From contig DKLE01000085.1 in assembly GCA_002455605.1 (NCBI GenBank), forward strand, positions 1,000 to 11,258: a stretch of 10,259 nucleotides of DNA, written 5' to 3'. Made by a program: the position numbers and the translations under genes. The notes below the pieces were generated by a model. It had not been told where the DNA came from. It saw only the letters and a list, made by a program, of their open reading frames with translations, and did no database searches. Source of the DNA: Firmicutes bacterium UBA6648 (lineage in GTDB: Bacteria > Bacillota > Clostridia > Peptostreptococcales > Anaerovoracaceae). Of this stretch, positions 6,307 to 10,259 are shown in pieces; positions within the stretch are counted from its first letter, which is position 1, and the number at the start of each line of letters is the position of its first letter.

Positions 6307-7374
6307 TTATACTTCAACAGTCCAGCCAAGAGTATCCTCGACCTCGCCAATTTGAAGTCCATAAAGTTCATCGTAGAGTTTCTGAGAAAGCTCACCGATT
6401 TGACCCTTATTAATTACAACCTTTTCGTCTTTCCATGCAAGCTCACCCACCGGAGAAATTACTGCAGCAGTGCCTGTTGCAAACATTTCCACCAGCTTAC
6501 CTGATTTCCCTGCTTCAAAGACCTCATCTATGGTCATCCTTCTCTCTGAAACCTTCAGACCCCATTTCTGCAATAAATTTATTACAGAATCTCTAGTTAT
6601 ACCCGGTAAGATGGTTCCGGTCAGAGGCGCTGTGATAACCTCATCCTCAATTCTAAAGAAAGCATTGGAGGTACCAATCTCTTCCACATATTTTCTCTCT
6701 ACACCATCTAACCACAAAACTTGTTCATATCCGCTTTCATGTGCTTTCTCCTGTGACTTCAAGCCGGCTGCATAATTGCCTCCTATTTTAGCAAATCCTG
6801 TACCTCCCGGTGTAGCTCTTACAAATTCATTTTCTACATAAATCTTTGTTGGAGCAAGACCTCCTTCATAATAAGGGCCTACCGGGCTTAGTATGATCAT
6901 AAACAAATAATGATCTGCGGGTCTGACCCCAAGGAATGGTTCATCCGCAATAATAAAGGGCCTTATGTATAAGGAGGTTCCCTTTTTTCCAGGAATCCAA
7001 TCTTTATCCACATCTACGACTGCTTTTATGGCTTCAACAAACAGTTCTTCGTCAATATGAGGAATACACATTCTTTCGTTGGTATTAGCTGTTCTTTTGG
7101 CATTCATATCCGGTCTGAACAGAAGAACTCTTCCATCTTTGGATTTATAGGCCTTTAAGCCTTCAAACATTTCCTGAGCATAGTGAAATACAGCTGCCGC
7201 AGGATCAATCTGAAGGGGAGCATAAGGCTGAATCCGTCCATTATGCCAGCCTTTTTCAGGAGTATACTCCATAATGAACATGTGATCCGTAAAAACCTGT
7301 CCGAAACGCAAGGTATCCGGATCTGGTTTCTGCTTTGGGTTAGTAGTTTTGTTTACTGGAAATTGGTATTTCAT
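6307..7374 (-). CDS. ilvE: Branched-chain amino acid aminotransferase
   Basis: PLP enzyme (fold type IV) that moves the amino group between glutamate and the keto acids of Leu, Ile and Val: the last step in their synthesis or the first in their breakdown. The 355-residue length fits the longer BCAT subgroup that includes the eukaryotic enzymes. Key residues are visible: the PLP Schiff-base lysine K196 in FAKIGGNYAAG; VEEIGTSNAFF (230-240) with E232 expected at the PLP ring nitrogen; GTILPGITRD (253-262) and FATGTAAVISPVG (298-310), the phosphate-binding and substrate loops; and YIRPF (136-140). The ATG at 7374 has an AGGAAGGA Shine-Dalgarno five bases upstream. It is a single-gene unit with two candidate promoters and a terminator. 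No T-box or other leader structure precedes it, and no other ilv/leu genes are nearby. Cytoplasmic. Confidence 0.96.
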   Translation of the reverse strand: MKYQFPVNKTTNPKQKPDPDTLRFGQVFTDHMFIMEYTPEKGWHNGRIQPYAPLQIDPAAAVFHYAQEMFEGLKAYKSKDGRVLLFRPDMNAKRTANTNERMCIPHIDEELFVEAIKAVVDVDKDWIPGKKGTSLYIRPFIIADEPFLGVRPADHYLFMIILSPVGPYYEGGLAPTKIYVENEFVRATPGGTGFAKIGGNYAAGLKSQEKAHESGYEQVLWLDGVERKYVEEIGTSNAFFRIEDEVITAPLTGTILPGITRDSVINLLQKWGLKVSERRMTIDEVFEAGKSGKLVEMFATGTAAVISPVGELAWKDEKVVINKGQIGELSQKLYDELYGLQIGEVEDTLGWTVEV

Positions 7375-7433
7375 GACTATCCTTCCTCTCTGCCAATATA
7401 TTTTAAACGTTTATTTATTTTATTCTTCTATAT

Positions 7434-7462
7434 ATAATAATACCTATTTTTTAAACAGTCAA
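7434..7462 (-). promoter_or_regulatory. Predicted proximal ilvE promoter
   Basis: On the - strand, TTGACT (7457-7462) is 17 bases from TATTAT (7434-7439). Both boxes are five of six to the vegetative consensus. The leader would be about 53 bases and carries the palindrome TAAACGTTTA (7404-7413). Confidence 0.65.
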
Positions 7463-7489
7463 CATATTTTTGTTTTAATCAACAATATA

Positions 7490-7517
7490 ATTATAGTTTT
7501 TTTGTTTTATTTTACAA
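7490..7517 (-). promoter_or_regulatory. Possible distal ilvE promoter
   Basis: On the - strand, TTGTAA (7512-7517) lies 16 bases from a perfect TATAAT (7490-7495). It is upstream of the proximal promoter and points at ilvE. The region is very AT-rich, so a chance match is possible. Confidence 0.4.
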
Positions 7518-7535
7518 CTCACTTTGTCCTAATCT

Positions 7536-7568
7536 GAAAAAAATAAAACCACACTTTAGTGGTTTTAT
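7536..7568 (-). terminator. Terminator of the CXXC/polyferredoxin operon
   Basis: A ten-base stem, ATAAAACCAC (7543-7552) with GTGGTTTTAT (7559-7568), closes a six-base loop. On the - strand it is followed by a run of Ts (7536-7543). The polyferredoxin stop codon (7565-7567) lies inside the stem. Confidence 0.87.
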
Positions 7569-8446
7569 ATATTTTTTAAGCATCCATTCTTTTTGCTTAT
7601 AGGTACAAAAATAGCCTGATTGGGGCAAACCTTTTTACATCTTCCGCATCGAATGCATTCCATGCTATTTGGTTTGCTATATACCGGTATTTCTATGGGA
7701 CAGGCCTGCTGACAGGCCTTACAGTTTATACATTTATTTTTATTGATTTCAAATCGGTAAAAGGATACCGGATTAAAAAAACCATAAATTGCTCCCAAAG
7801 GACATAGGTATTTACAAAAAGGCCTATATGAACTAATAGAGAGCACGATGATTAAAATTAACAAAAAGCTCTTCCAGGTAAACAGCCATCCCAATTTTTC
7901 ACTCAAACCCGGATTGAGCAAAGCAAGAGTCCATCCTCCCATTAACGTTCCGGAAGGGCAAATGACTTTACAAAACCAGGGTATCCCCTGACCGATTATA
8001 TCCACTGCCACCATTGGCAGAAGGATTACAAAAACAGTTAGGATTATGTATTTTAAATATCTCAAATATTCGTGCCCCGGAAGATTTTTTATTTTTTTAG
8101 CAAAGGGTACTTTATAAAGCACATCTTGAAATAATCCAAAGGGGCAAAGCCAGCCGCAAATTAGCCGGCCCAAAATTGCTCCGAATGCCACAAGTAAACC
8201 GGTCACATAAAATGAAAATTTATAAGCGGGACTGGCTAATATTACTTGAAGAGCTCCTATGGGACAAGAGCCCAATGCTCCAGGACAGGAATAGCAGTTT
8301 AATCCCGGAACACAAGCTGTTTTTAAATTTCCCTGATAGATTTTCCCATATCTAAACCCTTCTGCATATCCATTGGTCAAGGCAGCAAATATCACCTGCA
8401 CAACAGTTCTTATATTGTTCTTCAACCTTTTTATCCAGTCAGCCAA
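7565..8446 (-). CDS. Membrane polyferredoxin, 4Fe-4S binding protein (NapH/CcoG-like)
   Basis: Integral membrane iron-sulfur protein of 293 residues that should pass electrons across or along the membrane; donor and acceptor are unknown. Cysteine motifs in order: an N-terminal set C45, C51, C54, C61 (CVPGLNCYSC...CP); two CxxxCP pairs in or near the membrane at 97-102 (CGWLCP) and 211-216 (CKYLCP), plus C159/C163 (CKVICP); then two ferredoxin-type 4Fe-4S sites CxxCxxCxxxCP at 239-250 and 264-275. Hydrophobic segments lie near 14-23, 78-97, 130-150 and 192-206. CxxxCP membrane repeats followed by a double ferredoxin domain resemble the NapH/NosR/CcoG group. The start is TTG at 8446, overlapping the upstream micro-gene by eight bases, with GGAG ten bases before it, so translation is likely coupled. 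It has its own terminator. The N-terminal cysteine set and the micro-protein partner suggest a specific clostridial subgroup rather than NapH itself. Confidence 0.88.
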   Translation of the reverse strand: MADWIKRLKNNIRTVVQVIFAALTNGYAEGFRYGKIYQGNLKTACVPGLNCYSCPGALGSCPIGALQVILASPAYKFSFYVTGLLVAFGAILGRLICGWLCPFGLFQDVLYKVPFAKKIKNLPGHEYLRYLKYIILTVFVILLPMVAVDIIGQGIPWFCKVICPSGTLMGGWTLALLNPGLSEKLGWLFTWKSFLLILIIVLSISSYRPFCKYLCPLGAIYGFFNPVSFYRFEINKNKCINCKACQQACPIEIPVYSKPNSMECIRCGRCKKVCPNQAIFVPISKKNGCLKNI

Positions 8447-8576
8447 TTCCTATACACTCCAAACATATCCTGACAGCCTTTTGTAATACTGCCGCACTTT
8501 CTCCGTTTATTACCCCGATCACTATAAGCAATATTCCTAATGCAAGCAAAATACTTCCTATGACATTTTTTCTCAT
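8439..8576 (-). CDS. CXXC-motif membrane micro-protein (CD1871A-type)
   Basis: A 45-residue product. It has a short basic start (MRKN), one hydrophobic segment at about 5-23 (VIGSILLALGILLIVIG), a linker, and a C-terminus reading KAVRICLECIGIG with a CLEC (CXXC) pair at residues 38-41. This ending matches, from memory, the clostridial CD1871A family of CXXC micro-proteins, which occur beside 4Fe-4S membrane proteins. The stop overlaps the TTG start of the polyferredoxin by eight bases, so the two are surely one transcript. The ATG at 8576 has AAAGGG about ten bases upstream and a well-placed promoter. The CXXC pair could be a thiol/disulfide switch, a metal or cluster ligand, or an electron relay for its partner; none of these is shown. 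Small size makes it easy to miss in annotation. Confidence 0.82.
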   Translation of the reverse strand: MRKNVIGSILLALGILLIVIGVINGESAAVLQKAVRICLECIGIG

Positions 8577-8594
8577 GGAGAAATTACCCTTTCT

Positions 8595-8610
8595 GTTATA
8601 TTAATATAAC
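8595..8610. promoter_or_regulatory. Perfect 16-base palindrome, likely operator of the CXXC/polyferredoxin operon
   Basis: GTTATATTAATATAAC is an exact palindrome. It starts at the edge of the predicted -10 box and covers the predicted transcription start, where a bound repressor would block transcription. The form GTTAT-N6-ATAAC resembles the spacing of Crp/Fnr-family sites, but the half-site differs from the classical one, so the regulator is unknown. Confidence 0.55.
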
Positions 8611-8637
8611 TTTATTGGTAAAAGGAATAAATGTCAA
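8609..8637 (-). promoter_or_regulatory. Predicted promoter of the CXXC/polyferredoxin operon
   Basis: On the - strand, a perfect -35 TTGACA (8632-8637) lies 17 bases from TAAAGT (8609-8614), a four-of-six -10. The leader would be about 25-28 bases. The weak -10 beside a palindrome fits a regulated promoter. Confidence 0.65.
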
Positions 8638-8680
8638 CCTATATTTAAAGTGAAACAGGCAAATGCCACTGAATGCCAGG

Positions 8681-9265
8681 TTAATGGGTTAAATTCATGT
8701 GCTCTTGCACCATTTTCATAAAATATCTATGAATAGAAGTATCCTCCGTTAATTCAGGGTGGAAGGCCATAGCAAGCTGATTTTCATAACGCACTGCTGC
8801 GATTCTTCCATCTATCTCAGCCAATATCTCTACCTCTGGAGCTGTCTCCACAATATAAGGTGCTCGGATAAAAGTCATCGGTATACGTCCTATTCCGGCC
8901 ACTTCTCCAGTCACTTGAAAGCTTCCCAATTGCCTTCCGTAGCCATTTCTTTTTACGGTTACCGGGAGTGTTCGCAGATGCGCTGTGGACTCATCTTGCA
9001 ATTGCTCTGCTAAAAGAATCAGTCCCGCGCAAGTAGCCAATACTGGTGTTTTATTATCAATAACAGCCCGTAAGGGTGCAAATAAATTTAATTCTCTTAA
9101 TTGCTTCCCCATAGCCGTACTTTCTCCCCCTGGTAAAATCAGTCCATCGAAGCGCTGTTCTAAATCTCTCCTTTGCCGAATCTCAAAACATTCAGCGCCT
9201 AAACCGCGCAATACGGTTTCATGCTCTATAAATGCGCCCTGAAGTGCCAGCACTGCTATTTTCAA
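8681..9265 (-). CDS. pdxT: Pyridoxal 5'-phosphate synthase, glutaminase subunit
   Basis: Class I glutaminase subunit of PLP synthase. It hydrolyses glutamine and channels the ammonia to PdxS. At 194 residues it has normal family length. The catalytic triad is visible: nucleophile C79 in ATCAGLILLA, with H169 and E171 in FHPELTED. Other conserved parts are LALQGAF at the N-terminus, the oxyanion-region LPGGEST (44-50), GSFQ (114-117) and FIRAP (132-136). It starts at TTG (9265), one base after the pdxS stop, with AGGGG eight bases upstream lying inside the last pdxS codons, so the two are co-transcribed and probably coupled. No clear terminator follows; a possible weak hairpin lacks a T-run, so some readthrough into the next operon cannot be excluded. 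Cytoplasmic. Confidence 0.96.
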   Translation of the reverse strand: MKIAVLALQGAFIEHETVLRGLGAECFEIRQRRDLEQRFDGLILPGGESTAMGKQLRELNLFAPLRAVIDNKTPVLATCAGLILLAEQLQDESTAHLRTLPVTVKRNGYGRQLGSFQVTGEVAGIGRIPMTFIRAPYIVETAPEVEILAEIDGRIAAVRYENQLAMAFHPELTEDTSIHRYFMKMVQEHMNLTH

Positions 9266-9266
9266 T

Positions 9267-10148
9267 TTATTTTCCCCTCTCTGCCATTAAGAGCTTTATT
9301 TCCTGTTCATTAATACCAACCATAGCTTCTCCCAAATCCTCTGATAATCCAGCTATTAGTTTGGCATCCATATAGTTGGTAACCGCCTTTACAATGGCTT
9401 CTGCCCGTTTTTTTGGGTTTCCTGACTTAAATATACCGGAGCCTACAAAAACACCTTCTGCTCCAAGCTGCATCATCAGTGCCGCATCGGCCGGAGTAGC
9501 CACTCCTCCTGCTGCAAAATTCACAACCGGCAGTTTTCCTGTTTCATGTACATATTGAATCAAGTCATATGGCACTTGAAGCTCTTTTGCCAGGTTAAAC
9601 AATTCATCTTCTCTGGTACTTTGAATGGTAGCAATTTCTCTGTTCATCATACGCATGTGCCTCACAGCCTGAACAATATCTCCTGTGCCCGGCTCTCCCT
9701 TTGTGCGAATCATAGAAGCCCCCTCAGCGATTCTTCTCAAAGCTTCTCCCAGATCCTTAGCTCCGCATACAAAGGGAACTGCAAATTTCGTTTTGTCGAT
9801 GTGATAAACATCATCGGCAGGAGAAAGAACTTCACTTTCGTCTATATAATCAATTTCAATTGCTTCCAACAGCTGTGCTTCTACAAAATGTCCTATTCTG
9901 CACTTGGCCATTACTGGTATAGAAACCGCCTCCTGTATTCCCTTTATCATTTTGGGGTCGCTCATTCTAGAAACCCCGCCTGCTGCTCTGATATCCGCCG
10001 GAATTCGTTCCAATGCCATCACGGCGCATGCACCGGCCTCTTGTGCAATTTTTGCCTGTTCAGGAGAAGTGACATCCATAATTACTCCGCCTTTTAACAT
10101 TTGTGCCAGCTGTTTATTTAACTGATACCTATTATTTTCACCCATCAT
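9267..10148 (-). CDS. pdxS: Pyridoxal 5'-phosphate synthase, synthase subunit
   Basis: Synthase subunit of the DXP-independent B6 pathway. It joins ribose 5-phosphate, glyceraldehyde 3-phosphate and ammonia from PdxT into PLP, working as a dodecamer decorated by PdxT. From the ATG at 10148 it is 293 residues. The two working lysines are present: K82 in PVMAKCRIGH and K150 in IRTKGEPGTG. GGVIMDV supplies Asp25, and ALERIPADIRAAGGVSRM and NFAAGGVATPADAALMMQLG (phosphate loop) are intact. The position after MAK is Cys where Bacillus has Ala. Start choice: a TTG at 10160 is in frame but is part of the TTGGAG Shine-Dalgarno, which sits six bases before ATG 10148 (a second ATG follows at 10145). 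This start also brings catalytic numbering within one residue of the Bacillus enzyme. Leads the pdxS-pdxT operon. Confidence 0.97.
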   Translation of the reverse strand: MMGENNRYQLNKQLAQMLKGGVIMDVTSPEQAKIAQEAGACAVMALERIPADIRAAGGVSRMSDPKMIKGIQEAVSIPVMAKCRIGHFVEAQLLEAIEIDYIDESEVLSPADDVYHIDKTKFAVPFVCGAKDLGEALRRIAEGASMIRTKGEPGTGDIVQAVRHMRMMNREIATIQSTREDELFNLAKELQVPYDLIQYVHETGKLPVVNFAAGGVATPADAALMMQLGAEGVFVGSGIFKSGNPKKRAEAIVKAVTNYMDAKLIAGLSEDLGEAMVGINEQEIKLLMAERGK

Positions 10149-10210
10149 TATATTCTCCAATCATTTAAATAAATTCATATGGATTTGCGCGCATTTTCCT
10201 TAACGTTACA

Positions 10211-10250
10211 TGCATATTATATATTTAAATTGATATTTATAAAATATGCA
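10211..10250. repeat. Inverted repeat and candidate -10 upstream of pdxS
   Basis: TGCATATT (10211-10218) and AATATGCA (10243-10250) are exact inverted copies 24 bases apart in the AT-rich region upstream of pdxS. A perfect - strand TATAAT lies at 10216-10221, overlapping the left arm, but I see no good -35. It could be a two-site operator on the pdxST promoter. In 10161-10259 I see no supported gene. Confidence 0.35.
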
Positions 10251-10259
10251 ATTATAAGT

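Noticed and set aside
7375..7564. A T-box or other riboswitch leader upstream of ilvE.
   Set aside because: The sequence is simple and AT-rich, with no T-box core, no specifier stem and no antiterminator/terminator pair before the gene.
8641..8680. A terminator after pdxT built on GGCATTC...TTTGCC.
   Set aside because: The stem is short and ambiguous, and no T-run follows on the - strand.
10179..10259. Open + strand frame from an ATG at 10179 to the window end, as if a divergent gene began there.
   Set aside because: It has no Shine-Dalgarno, starts only 30 bases from pdxS, is AT-rich, and its 27 residues do not resemble PdxR or any family I know.
1..10259. A mobile element, phage, toxin-antitoxin, defence or CRISPR system.
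   Set aside because: I saw no transposase, integrase, terminal repeats, direct-repeat array or recognisable defence protein; all genes are core or regulatory types.

Overview
The window looks like chromosomal DNA of a low-GC, Gram-positive anaerobe of the Clostridia (Bacillota). This rests on the AT-rich intergenic regions, several TTG starts behind strong Shine-Dalgarno sequences, the DNA-independent PdxS/PdxT route to vitamin B6, a sigma/DUF4179 anti-sigma pair, and a CXXC micro-protein of the CD1871A type next to a polyferredoxin. I see no mobile element, CRISPR array, tRNA or rRNA. No gap between genes exceeds 300 bases.

Layout from left to right. The + strand opens inside a TrkH-family potassium transporter (its first few codons lie outside the window). 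A terminator follows, then a stand-alone CBS-pair protein. That gene meets rnr (RNase R, - strand) tail to tail, and one hairpin covers the end of both. To the right of rnr is a very small Asp-rich lipoprotein gene on the - strand, transcribed away from a + strand ECF-type sigma factor and its overlapping membrane anti-sigma gene. A bidirectional terminator separates these from a - strand block: ilvE (branched-chain aminotransferase), then a two-gene unit made of a 45-residue CXXC membrane peptide overlapping a six-Cys-cluster membrane ferredoxin, and finally pdxS-pdxT (pyridoxal phosphate synthase).

The genes are mostly housekeeping: potassium uptake, RNA turnover, amino acid metabolism and cofactor synthesis. 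PdxST makes the PLP that IlvE uses, although they are separate transcription units. The less understood parts are the CXXC peptide/polyferredoxin unit, whose promoter carries a perfect 16-base palindrome at the predicted transcription start; the sigma/anti-sigma pair, whose signal is unknown; the Asp-rich lipoprotein; and rnr, whose only good start codon appears to sit exactly at a predicted transcription start, suggesting a leaderless mRNA. I did not find a wholly new multi-gene system. The polyferredoxin unit is the best candidate for unexplored biology.
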